From assembly GCA_900557505.1 (NCBI GenBank), contig USTC01000086.1:1-5939 (forward strand): 5,939 bases of DNA, written 5' to 3'. Made by a program: the position numbers and the translations under genes. Of the stretch, positions 1 through 5,878 are shown in pieces. Each line of letters begins with the position of its first letter. The first letter of the stretch is position 1. Under the pieces are notes generated by a model. The model had not been told where the DNA came from and did not search any database. It saw only the letters and a program-made list of their open reading frames with translations. The stretch comes from an uncultured Collinsella sp. GTDB taxonomy: Bacteria > Actinomycetota > Coriobacteriia > Coriobacteriales > Coriobacteriaceae.

Positions 1-36
1 AGATTGTCCAAATGCGGCCCGCGCAGCGTCGGCCGG

Positions 37-60
37 TCCGCCGTTCGTTAGAACGGCGGA
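37..60 (-). terminator. Perfect 10-bp hairpin directly after tyrS (candidate terminator)
   Basis: Arms TCCGCCGTTC (37-46) and GAACGGCGGA (51-60) pair perfectly around a 4-nt loop (47-50). The hairpin starts one base after the tyrS stop codon, where an intrinsic terminator of the minus-strand transcript would lie. No T-tract follows on either strand, so it is not a textbook intrinsic terminator. It could instead be a 3' mRNA-stabilising hairpin or a Rho-assisted end. The 36 bases to its left show no recognisable feature. Confidence 0.45.
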
Positions 61-61
61 A

Positions 62-1273
62 CTAAATCAACTTGAAACCCTTGCGCTTGCCTACGGAGAG
101 GGTGTCGCCCAGCTTGAGGGCGCTGGGATCGATGTTATAGCTCTTGGGAGCCACAGCCTTGCCGTTGATCTTGACACCGCCGCCGTCGATATCGCGACGA
201 GCCTGGCCGGCGCTCGCCGAAAGACCCAAGTCCCTGAGCAGGCCGGCGAGGTAGATCTGGCCCTCGTCGTTAACAGTCAGCTCAACGTGCTTCTCGGGGA
301 AGTCGGCGAGCTGGCCCTCCTTGAACACGCGGTCGAACTCGGCCTGAGCCTCGTCGCCGGCACCGGCGCCGTGGTAGGTGTCACACAGGTCACGGCCCAG
401 AGCGCGCTTGAGCTCGTAGGGGTCGGCAGAACCATCGGCCAGGGCGGCATCGATCTTGTCGACCTCTGCCGGGGTGAGCGAGCTGGCCAGACGATAGTAC
501 TTGCCGATCATCTCGTCGGGGATGGACATGGTCTTGCCGAACATGTCCTTGGGCGCGTCGGTCAGGCCGATGTAGTTGCCGTAGGACTTGGACATCTTGC
601 GCACGCCATCGGTGCCCTCGAGCAGCGGCATGGTAAGCGCGATCTGCGGCTCCATGCCCATCTTCTCCATGAGCTCACGGCCAGCGAGCAGGTTGAAGAG
701 CTGATCGGTGCCGCCCATCTCGACGTCGGCCTTGATCTGCACGGAGTCGAAAGCCTGCATCACGGGATACAGGAACTCATGCAGGGCGATCGGCGTCTGA
801 GACTGGTAGCGCTTGGTAAAGTCGTCGCGCTCGAGGATGCGGGCGACGGTGAACTTGGAGCACACCTGCAGCAGACCGGCCAGATCCATCGAAAGGATCC
901 AGTCACCGTTGTGCACGATGGTGGTCTTCTCGGGATCCAGGATCTTCATGGCCTGGCTCACGTAGGTCTCGGCATTGGCCTCGATCTGCTCCTGCGAAAG
1001 CTGCGGACGGGTGGAATTCTTGCCCGAAGGGTCGCCAATCAACGCGGTACCGTTGCCGATGATGAGGGTGACGTTGTGGCCCAGGTCCTGGAACTGACGC
1101 ATCTTGCGCAGCGGCACGGCGTGGCCCAGGTGCAGGTCGGGGCTGGTGGGGTCGACGCCGAGCTTGATGTTGAGGGGCTCGCCCTTCTCAAGCTTCTTGC
1201 GAAGGTCGGCCTCGGGAACGATCTGCGCGGCGCCCGAGGTGATGATACGCATTTGCTCGTCAACAGACAGCAT
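62..1273 (-). CDS. tyrS: Tyrosyl-tRNA synthetase (EC 6.1.1.1)
   Basis: This cytoplasmic class I aminoacyl-tRNA synthetase activates tyrosine with ATP and loads it onto tRNA-Tyr; the family works as a dimer. The 403-aa product is the usual length and is complete. Visible landmarks are the HIGH-type motif HLGH at 48-51, the nucleotide-side segment around GNGTALIGDPSGKNSTRP (73-90), the tyrosine-pocket stretch YPVMQAFDSVQIKADVEMGGTDQ (169-191, with Y169, Q173, D176, D190 and Q191), and the signature loop KMSKS at 226-230. A C-terminal S4 RNA-binding domain follows at roughly 338-400 (LLRDLGLSASAGQARRDI, then GGVKING). The canonical KMSKS, rather than the KFGKT-type loop of the E. coli and Geobacillus enzymes, places it in the TyrZ-like bacterial subgroup. 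The ATG at 1271-1273 has an ideal Shine-Dalgarno site 7 nt upstream. It lies 96 bp downstream of the U32 gene on the same strand, so partial co-transcription is possible. Confidence 0.97.
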   Translation of the reverse strand: MLSVDEQMRIITSGAAQIVPEADLRKKLEKGEPLNIKLGVDPTSPDLHLGHAVPLRKMRQFQDLGHNVTLIIGNGTALIGDPSGKNSTRPQLSQEQIEANAETYVSQAMKILDPEKTTIVHNGDWILSMDLAGLLQVCSKFTVARILERDDFTKRYQSQTPIALHEFLYPVMQAFDSVQIKADVEMGGTDQLFNLLAGRELMEKMGMEPQIALTMPLLEGTDGVRKMSKSYGNYIGLTDAPKDMFGKTMSIPDEMIGKYYRLASSLTPAEVDKIDAALADGSADPYELKRALGRDLCDTYHGAGAGDEAQAEFDRVFKEGQLADFPEKHVELTVNDEGQIYLAGLLRDLGLSASAGQARRDIDGGGVKINGKAVAPKSYNIDPSALKLGDTLSVGKRKGFKLI

Positions 1274-1280
1274 TGGGTAT

Positions 1281-1289
1281 CCTCCTTTT
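1281..1289 (-). promoter_or_regulatory. Ribosome binding site of tyrS
   Basis: Read on the minus strand this is AAAAGGAGG, a near-perfect anti-16S match, with 7 nt between GGAGG and the ATG. It fixes the tyrS start. Confidence 0.9.
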
Positions 1290-1294
1290 GCTAT

Positions 1295-1321
1295 AGCACC
1301 CTCGCCGAAAACGGCGGTGCT
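1295..1321 (-). promoter_or_regulatory. Hairpin in the tyrS leader
   Basis: Outer arms AGCAC (1295-1299) and GTGCT (1317-1321) and inner arms CGCCG (1303-1307) and CGGCG (1312-1316) form an interrupted stem with a 4-nt loop (1308-1311); a 3-nt bulge (1300-1302) separates the two helices. It ends about 5 nt before the Shine-Dalgarno site. No T-tract follows in the mRNA sense, so it is not an obvious terminator or attenuator. It may tune translation or mRNA stability. The leader is too short and lacks the conserved core needed for a T-box riboswitch. Confidence 0.4.
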
Positions 1322-1341
1322 GTAAGTCCATAAACTCTCTT

Positions 1342-1350
1342 ATGATAACA
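1342..1350 (-). promoter_or_regulatory. Candidate extended -10 promoter of tyrS
   Basis: The minus strand reads TGTTATCAT, which matches the extended -10 form TGnTATAAT with one mismatch in the hexamer. The hexamer 17 bp upstream (GGTGCT, 1365-1370) is a poor -35, as is common for extended -10 promoters. Transcription would start near 1335, giving a leader of about 60 nt that contains the hairpin at 1295-1321. An imperfect dyad, CATAA (1329-1333) / TTATG (1340-1344), overlaps the -10 edge. Confidence 0.4.
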
Positions 1351-1369
1351 AACTGATGCGACGCAGCAC

Positions 1370-3328
1370 CTACGACAGGAAAATCCTCGTCCTGCCGCAT
1401 GCGTCGATGGCAACTGGCAGACGTGTACCGTCACGCTCGACCAGATAGCGAGCCTGCCGGCGACGCAAGCAGTCGCGGCAACAGACCCGCCCCGTCGCAT
1501 CGGTGGCGCAGACGCCCTCGGCGGTCAGCAGGCAGTGCTCGCACACCATAAGCTCGGGACGGTCGGCGTCGACCGGACCCAAGACGCCGGGTTCAGCAGC
1601 CAGTTCGGCAATACGCTCCGCATCATTGCCGAGCAACTCGGCCGGCAAGTACACCCGCCCCGCACCGAGTTCGCGCAGCCAGGCAAGCGTGGCCCGATTC
1701 GCGCAGAACACCGGCGCCGCCACGTCAAACGTCACGCCCAGCTCGCGAGCGATCACCACCTGTCCCAGGTTGCGGCAGACGACGCGCCCGGCACGCTGCA
1801 TCAGTGAGCGGGTCCAGTCAGCGTCACCCGTGCGGCACACCTCGTCAAGCACCACAACGGCGTCGGACAAATCGAGTTCTCCGCGCGGGTCGGCATCCAT
1901 CAGCTGCCAAGCAAAAACCATGCGAGTAGGAACCGCGCACTCCACCAACTCCGTCGACGCACCGCCATCCACCGCAACGCCCTCAAAGGGCAGCACCTCA
2001 ACGGCACGCGCAACGGGCGCAATCGCATCCGCCTCGGCCCGCATGCGCTCCAACACCGCCGCCGTCTGATCCAACACGCCGGCGCTGCGAATCAGGTATA
2101 CCTCGCAGCCCGTGCCCACCTTACGCTTGCAATGCACGACGACGCGCTCCCCCGCTGCGGCATCCACCGGGCAGGGCACCTGCGGCCAGCGCTTGGGCAC
2201 ATCGGGACGCGCGTCGACACCCGGATAGAACCGAATCTCGAGCGTGTCACCCGCCGCCACGGCGGCGTCGAACTCAACGGTCACCTCTTCGTGGCCCACA
2301 GCGACCAAGCGTCCCACGCGCACGCCCTGGTTAATTGCGCGCTCAAAGCTCATCAGCTCGGCACCCGAACGCCCTCGCAGGTACGTATCGGTAAACCCAC
2401 GGTTAAACGACCTTCCCAGCTCGCGTTCAAGCTCTTCCACGGCACCGGGGTCCCACGCGTCGTCGCGCAGCATATCGAGCGCCCGGCGCCACACCCGCAC
2501 CACATTGAATACGTAATCGGGGTTCTTCATGCGCCCCTCGATCTTGAGCGACGCCACGCCGGCATCTACAAGCTCGGGCAGATGCGCAATACCCAGATAG
2601 TCGCGCGGGCACAGCAGGCGATCCCCTTCGACGGCGACAACGCTCTGCCCCGCCTCGTCCACCAGGTCGTACGCCAGACGGCACGACTGCGTGCAGTCGC
2701 CGCGCATCGCCGAGCGCCCACGCCGCAGGGCCGAGAACTCGCACGCCCCCGAATAGCCGATGCAAATCGCACCGTGGCAGAATACCTCGATGGGCACGCC
2801 CGTGGCACATAGCACCGCAATCTCGTCGACCGTCAGCTCGCGCGCCGTCGTCACGCGCTCGACCCCCAGCTCATCGGCGGCAAGCCGCACGGCACCCTCG
2901 CTATGAACGCCCGCCTGCGTGGACAGGTGAATCTCGACCCCGGGAATCGCCGTGCGCAGCGCGCAGGCCAGCCCGGCATCGGCGACAATCAGAGCATCGG
3001 CGCCCAGCTCCAGTGCATGAGCTCCCAACGCCACCGCATCGGACAGCTCATCGTCAAACACGAACACGTTGAGCGTTACGTACACACGCACGCCATGGGC
3101 ATGCGCCACGGCGCAGCCGCGCGCAAACTCGTCATCCGTAAAGCCATGGGCGCTCACACGGGCGTTAAAGCCGCCCAACCCCGCATAGATGGCATCGGCA
3201 CCCGCGGCGATGGCCGCAAGCATCTGGTCGAGTCCGCCCGCCGGCGCCAGCAGCTCGGGCAGCGCCGCACCGGCAGCATCCAATCCAGTATCGTATTGTC
3301 CGCTCGGCCCCATCGTCCGAATCGCCAT
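1370..3328 (-). CDS. Peptidase U32 family protein, probable RNA hydroxylase (RlhA/TrhP-like), long form
   Basis: The 652-aa product has an N-terminal U32 TIM-barrel-like domain (about 25-330). It starts with PELLAPAGGLDQMLAAIAAG and carries the family signature at 181-199 (E181, H185-G186-A187, C189, C196, S199). It continues with DCTQSCR (211-217), LLCPRDYLG (238-246) and LKIEGRMKNPDYV (261-273). A beta-barrel-like domain follows (about 335-415). A C-terminal region (about 465-652) ends in a second Cys cluster (C596, C599, C607, C616, C617, C620). Characterised relatives are E. coli RlhA (23S rRNA C2501 hydroxylation), TrhP (tRNA hydroxylation) and the Fe-S proteins UbiU/UbiV; protease activity is documented for few members. 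C189-x6-C196-x15-C212-x3-C216 fits the family's conserved cysteines, which suggests a bound Fe-S cluster. The substrate cannot be assigned from sequence. I chose the ATG at 3326-3328 because AAGGAG lies 7 nt upstream. The in-frame ATG at 3353-3355 would add 9 residues but lacks a good Shine-Dalgarno site. Confidence 0.9.
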   Translation of the reverse strand: MAIRTMGPSGQYDTGLDAAGAALPELLAPAGGLDQMLAAIAAGADAIYAGLGGFNARVSAHGFTDDEFARGCAVAHAHGVRVYVTLNVFVFDDELSDAVALGAHALELGADALIVADAGLACALRTAIPGVEIHLSTQAGVHSEGAVRLAADELGVERVTTARELTVDEIAVLCATGVPIEVFCHGAICIGYSGACEFSALRRGRSAMRGDCTQSCRLAYDLVDEAGQSVVAVEGDRLLCPRDYLGIAHLPELVDAGVASLKIEGRMKNPDYVFNVVRVWRRALDMLRDDAWDPGAVEELERELGRSFNRGFTDTYLRGRSGAELMSFERAINQGVRVGRLVAVGHEEVTVEFDAAVAAGDTLEIRFYPGVDARPDVPKRWPQVPCPVDAAAGERVVVHCKRKVGTGCEVYLIRSAGVLDQTAAVLERMRAEADAIAPVARAVEVLPFEGVAVDGGASTELVECAVPTRMVFAWQLMDADPRGELDLSDAVVVLDEVCRTGDADWTRSLMQRAGRVVCRNLGQVVIARELGVTFDVAAPVFCANRATLAWLRELGAGRVYLPAELLGNDAERIAELAAEPGVLGPVDADRPELMVCEHCLLTAEGVCATDATGRVCCRDCLRRRQARYLVERDGTRLPVAIDACGRTRIFLS

Positions 3329-3335
3329 CGACAAA

Positions 3336-3341
3336 CTCCTT
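3336..3341 (-). promoter_or_regulatory. Ribosome binding site of the U32 gene; decides its start
   Basis: The minus strand reads AAGGAG, with 7 nt to the ATG at 3326-3328. This supports the 652-aa start over the ATG at 3353-3355, whose upstream bases (CAGAGTG) make a poor ribosome site. Confidence 0.85.
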
Positions 3342-3445
3342 ACCAAGGTATGCATTCACTCTGAAAAATGCCGTCTTCCAGCATACACGAGGCCTCACGC
3401 GCCCCGTTTGGTTTATCGTGTAATAACTTATGTCCATCCTGCCCC

Positions 3446-3463
3446 GACGGCACATCCGCCGTC
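3446..3463 (+). promoter_or_regulatory. Short hairpin in the PBP gene leader
   Basis: GACGGC (3446-3451) pairs with GCCGTC (3458-3463) around a 6-nt loop. It ends about 14 nt before the PBP Shine-Dalgarno site. It could be a leader structure or an operator, or a chance dyad in GC-rich DNA. Confidence 0.3.
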
Positions 3464-3477
3464 CGGCACGACATACC

Positions 3478-3483
3478 TGGAGG
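3478..3483 (+). promoter_or_regulatory. Ribosome binding site of the PBP gene; decides its start
   Basis: TGGAGG lies 7 nt before the ATG at 3491-3493. This selects that start over the in-frame ATG at 3368-3370, which has no Shine-Dalgarno site and would add 41 residues with no membrane or domain logic. Confidence 0.88.
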
Positions 3484-3490
3484 TCAATAT

Positions 3491-5689
3491 ATGGGTCCTC
3501 GCCAACGACAGGGACGCAGCCGTTCAAAGACGCATGCTCTGCCCATAATCCTGCTCTCGTTTTTGGGCTTTTTGCTTATCGCGGGCGTGGCGTTTGGCAT
3601 CGGCATGGTCGGCAACGTCAACCGCTGGCTGTCCGATCTGCCCGACTACACCGACGCCAACGCGTATCTGGTGAGCGAGCCCACCGAGATCGTCGACTGC
3701 AACGGCAACAAGATCGCGAGCTTCTACACGCAAAACCGCAAGTCCATCACCAAGGACGAGGTCTCCCCCTACGTGCTGCAGGGCACCGTTGACGTCGAGG
3801 ACGAGCGCTTCTACGAGCACGGCGGTATCGACCTGTGGGGTATCGCGCGTGCTGCGGTGGCAACCCTCGGCGGCGGGCACGAAGGCGCCTCGACTATCAC
3901 CCAGCAGCTGGTGCGCAACACCATTCTGCAGGAGGAGCAGTTCGACTCGACCATCGAGCGTAAGGTGCGCGAGGCCTACATCGCCGTCAAGATGGAGGAC
4001 ATGTACTCCAAAGACGAGATCCTCATGATGTACCTCAACACCATCTATTACGGCCACGGCGCCTACGGCATCGAGGCCGCAGCCGAGACCTATCTGTCCA
4101 AGAGCGCCGCCGACCTCACCCTGAGCGAGGCCGCGCTGCTCATCGGCCTTCCCAACTCGCCCTCGCAGTACGACCCCACGGTCAACCCCGACCTAGCGCT
4201 GTCCCGTCGCAACAAGGTCCTCGACAACATGTTGCGCCTGGGCCACATCACGCAGGAGGAACACGATGCCGCACAGGCCGAGCCCATCACCCTCAACGTG
4301 ACCGAGATTTCGGGCAGCGGCGTCGACGTATACTCGCAGCCCTACTTTGTCGCCTATGTTAAGCAGCTGCTGGAGCAGGAGTTCTCGACCGACGTGCTCT
4401 TTAAGGGCGGTCTGACCGTCAAGACCACCATCGACCCCACGATGCAGCAGGTGGCAGAGAATGCCGTCCGCCAGCAGCTCGACACGCTCTCACTCGACGG
4501 CCTGGACATGGGCATGGTCGTCGTCGACCCCAAGACCGGCTACATCAAGTGCATGGTGGGCGGCTACGACTACAACGCCGACGAGAACCACGTAAACCAT
4601 GCCACGGCCAAGCGTCCCGTCGGCTCCACCTTTAAGGCCTTTACGCTGGCAACTGCCATCCAAAACGGCATGAACCCTAACGTCACCCTCAACTGCAACT
4701 CGCCGCTCAAGGCCAAGGGCACCACGACCGAGGTCCAAAACTACGCCAACCATAGCTATGGCAACATCACGCTTAAGCAGGCAACGGCATACTCCTCCAA
4801 CACCGGCTACATCCAGGTGGCAGAAGCCGTCGGCAACAGCAAGATCATCTCGCTCGTCAAAAAGCTCGGCATCGATCCCGCCAAGGACAACATCGAGGAC
4901 GTTCCCGTCATGACGCTCGGCACCGGCTCGATCTCGCCGCTCGAGATGGCCGCCGCCTACGCGACGTTTGCCAACGGCGGCTACTATCGCCAGCCGATCG
5001 CCATCACCGAGATTGACTCTCGTACCGGTTCGGTGCTGTACCAGCACACGGACAATCCCTCACAGGTGCTTACCGAGGGCGAGGCCGCCGCGGTCACCGA
5101 TGTTCTGTCCGGCGTCATGCAGGGCGGCGGTACGGGTGCTGCTGGCGCCCTGAGCGTCAACCAGCCCTATGCCGGCAAAACGGGCACCACCGACAACACC
5201 ACTAACCTGTGGTTCTGCGGCTATACCCCGCAGCTGGCGTGCGCCCTGTGGACCGGCTATTCCGCGGGCGAGATCCCCATCCAAAAATACGGCACGGACC
5301 TGCTGGGCGACAGCACCAACCTGCCTGTCTTTAAGCGATTTATGAACACCGTTCTAACCGGTACCGAGCGCGAGGAGTTTGCGACCGGAACGGCGCCCAC
5401 CTACAAGAACAACAGCGTCTGGAAGTTCTACGGCACCAACAACACCAAGAAGACGGAGAACGACGACAAGGACGAGAACGAGGACGCAGAGGAAATCACC
5501 ACAACGACCACCACGACGACCACGACCACCGAGACCACGGGCGGCGACACCACCGGCGGCACCGGAACGACCGGTGGCTCGACGGGCGGCTCCACTGGTG
5601 GTTCGACCGGCGGCGATGGCGGCACGCCTACGCCCACGCCTACGCCCACTCCCGACCCCTCGCCCACGCCTGACGATACGGTCGGCTAG
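3491..5689 (+). CDS. Class A penicillin-binding protein (peptidoglycan glycosyltransferase/transpeptidase)
   Basis: The 732-aa bifunctional wall synthase polymerises lipid II into glycan strands and crosslinks the stem peptides outside the membrane. A short basic cytoplasmic head (1-15) precedes one membrane anchor (about 17-40). The GT51 glycosyltransferase domain (about 62-240) shows EDERFYEHGGID with catalytic E103, GASTITQQLVRN (132-143), RKVREA (157-162) and the segment KDEILMMYLNTIYYGHGAYG (174-193). The transpeptidase domain (about 335-625) shows SxxK as S379-T-F-K382, SxN as S435-S-N437, and KTGT at 563-566. All catalytic motifs are intact. There are no PASTA repeats. The C-terminal tail (about 654-732) runs from an acidic stretch to 11 Thr (670-680), three GGST units and a PT-rich end. 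Names such as ponA, pbp1A or mrcA are used for this family; the paralogue cannot be fixed here. It is transcribed divergently from the U32 gene and ends in a strong terminator, so it is probably monocistronic. Confidence 0.95.
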   Translation: MGPRQRQGRSRSKTHALPIILLSFLGFLLIAGVAFGIGMVGNVNRWLSDLPDYTDANAYLVSEPTEIVDCNGNKIASFYTQNRKSITKDEVSPYVLQGTVDVEDERFYEHGGIDLWGIARAAVATLGGGHEGASTITQQLVRNTILQEEQFDSTIERKVREAYIAVKMEDMYSKDEILMMYLNTIYYGHGAYGIEAAAETYLSKSAADLTLSEAALLIGLPNSPSQYDPTVNPDLALSRRNKVLDNMLRLGHITQEEHDAAQAEPITLNVTEISGSGVDVYSQPYFVAYVKQLLEQEFSTDVLFKGGLTVKTTIDPTMQQVAENAVRQQLDTLSLDGLDMGMVVVDPKTGYIKCMVGGYDYNADENHVNHATAKRPVGSTFKAFTLATAIQNGMNPNVTLNCNSPLKAKGTTTEVQNYANHSYGNITLKQATAYSSNTGYIQVAEAVGNSKIISLVKKLGIDPAKDNIEDVPVMTLGTGSISPLEMAAAYATFANGGYYRQPIAITEIDSRTGSVLYQHTDNPSQVLTEGEAAAVTDVLSGVMQGGGTGAAGALSVNQPYAGKTGTTDNTTNLWFCGYTPQLACALWTGYSAGEIPIQKYGTDLLGDSTNLPVFKRFMNTVLTGTEREEFATGTAPTYKNNSVWKFYGTNNTKKTENDDKDENEDAEEITTTTTTTTTTTETTGGDTTGGTGTTGGSTGGSTGGSTGGDGGTPTPTPTPTPDPSPTPDDTVG
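5498..5671 (+). repeat. Low-complexity, partly tandem region encoding the PBP tail
   Basis: Three blocks sit in frame. 5498-5530 is 11 Thr codons mixing ACC, ACG and one ACA. 5573-5608 is three 12-bp units, each encoding Gly-Gly-Ser-Thr. 5627-5650 is two 12-bp units differing at one base (CCTACGCCCACG, then CCTACGCCCACT) encoding PTPT. Because the unit is 12 bp, slippage would change length by four residues without breaking the frame. Confidence 0.85.
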
Positions 5690-5712
5690 AAATTCATCCG
5701 GCCATTAGCAAC

Positions 5713-5753
5713 AAGGCCCCCGAGCAGCTTATTAAAGTGCTCGGGGGCCTTTT
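5713..5753 (+). terminator. Intrinsic terminator of the PBP gene
   Basis: A perfect 14-bp stem (5713-5726 with 5738-5751) with a very GC-rich core, GGCCCCCGAGC, closes an 11-nt loop. It runs directly into TTTT (5750-5753) and further T-rich sequence. It starts 24 nt after the PBP stop. On the minus strand the trailing bases are only weakly T-rich, so it mainly serves the plus strand. Confidence 0.93.
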
Positions 5754-5799
5754 AGTTTAAAGCGACCTGGTGGACGGTCTTTATACCGGCAAACAATAT

Positions 5800-5829
5800 A
5801 GGGGGCACCGACCAACGTCGATACCCCCT
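5800..5829 (-). terminator. Candidate terminator of the minus-strand gene at the right edge
   Basis: AGGGGG (5800-5805) pairs with CCCCCT (5824-5829). An inner CGAC (5809-5812) / GTCG (5817-5820) stem closes a 4-nt loop, with a 3x3 internal loop between the two helices. On the minus strand the hairpin is followed by TATATTGTTT, a moderate U-rich tract. It lies about 50 nt past the stop of the partial gene, convergent to the PBP terminator. Confidence 0.6.
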
Positions 5830-5878
5830 TACAAGCCACCATTTCACGCACACAGTGCCGAGCGCACGACCCGCACGC

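Larger units (their letters stand above)
3329..3490. promoter_or_regulatory. Divergent intergenic control region between the U32 gene and the PBP gene
   Basis: This 162-bp stretch separates the two divergent starts and must hold promoters for both directions. The most AT-rich patch, 3407-3433 (containing TTTATC and TAATAACTTATG), is the likeliest core promoter area for the PBP gene. No hexamer pair with 16-18 bp spacing is convincing, so no boxes are called. Two dyads are visible: GTATGC (3348-3353) with GCATAC (3381-3386), and the tight hairpin at 3446-3463. Confidence 0.5.

Noticed and set aside
287..1333. 348-codon open frame on the plus strand, fully antisense to most of tyrS
   Set aside because: The product is a Leu/Gly/His/Val-rich string with no domain. 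It mirrors tyrS codon bias, and GC-rich coding DNA often leaves the opposite strand open. tyrS motifs are decisive for the minus strand.
1274..1369. T-box riboswitch ahead of tyrS
   Set aside because: The leader has AGGGTGC, which loosely resembles the T-box core AGGGTGG. But only 96 bp separate the genes, no specifier-loop stem or antiterminator/terminator pair is visible, and the core is incomplete.
2132..2812. 226-codon plus-strand frame inside the U32 gene
   Set aside because: The composition is that of an antisense shadow (Arg/His/Pro/Ala-rich), and the U32 signature is intact on the minus strand.
3329..3355. Upstream start of the U32 gene at the ATG at 3353-3355
   Set aside because: The AAGGAG site sits between this ATG and the ATG at 3326-3328 and is properly spaced only for the latter.
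3368..3490. Upstream start of the PBP gene at the ATG at 3368, adding 41 residues
   Set aside because: It has no Shine-Dalgarno site, the extra residues look like translated control DNA, and the ATG at 3491 has an ideal site 7 nt upstream, with the membrane anchor following at the expected distance.
4490..5047. 185-codon minus-strand frame inside the PBP gene
   Set aside because: It lies over the transpeptidase domain, whose motifs are all intact. The antisense product shows no recognisable motif.
5498..5671. CRISPR-like or mobile repeat array
   Set aside because: The repeats are short, in frame and differ by synonymous changes. They encode a low-complexity protein tail with no spacers of constant length.
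5775..5788. Small hairpin CGGT/ACCG after the PBP terminator
   Set aside because: Only four pairs; expected often by chance.
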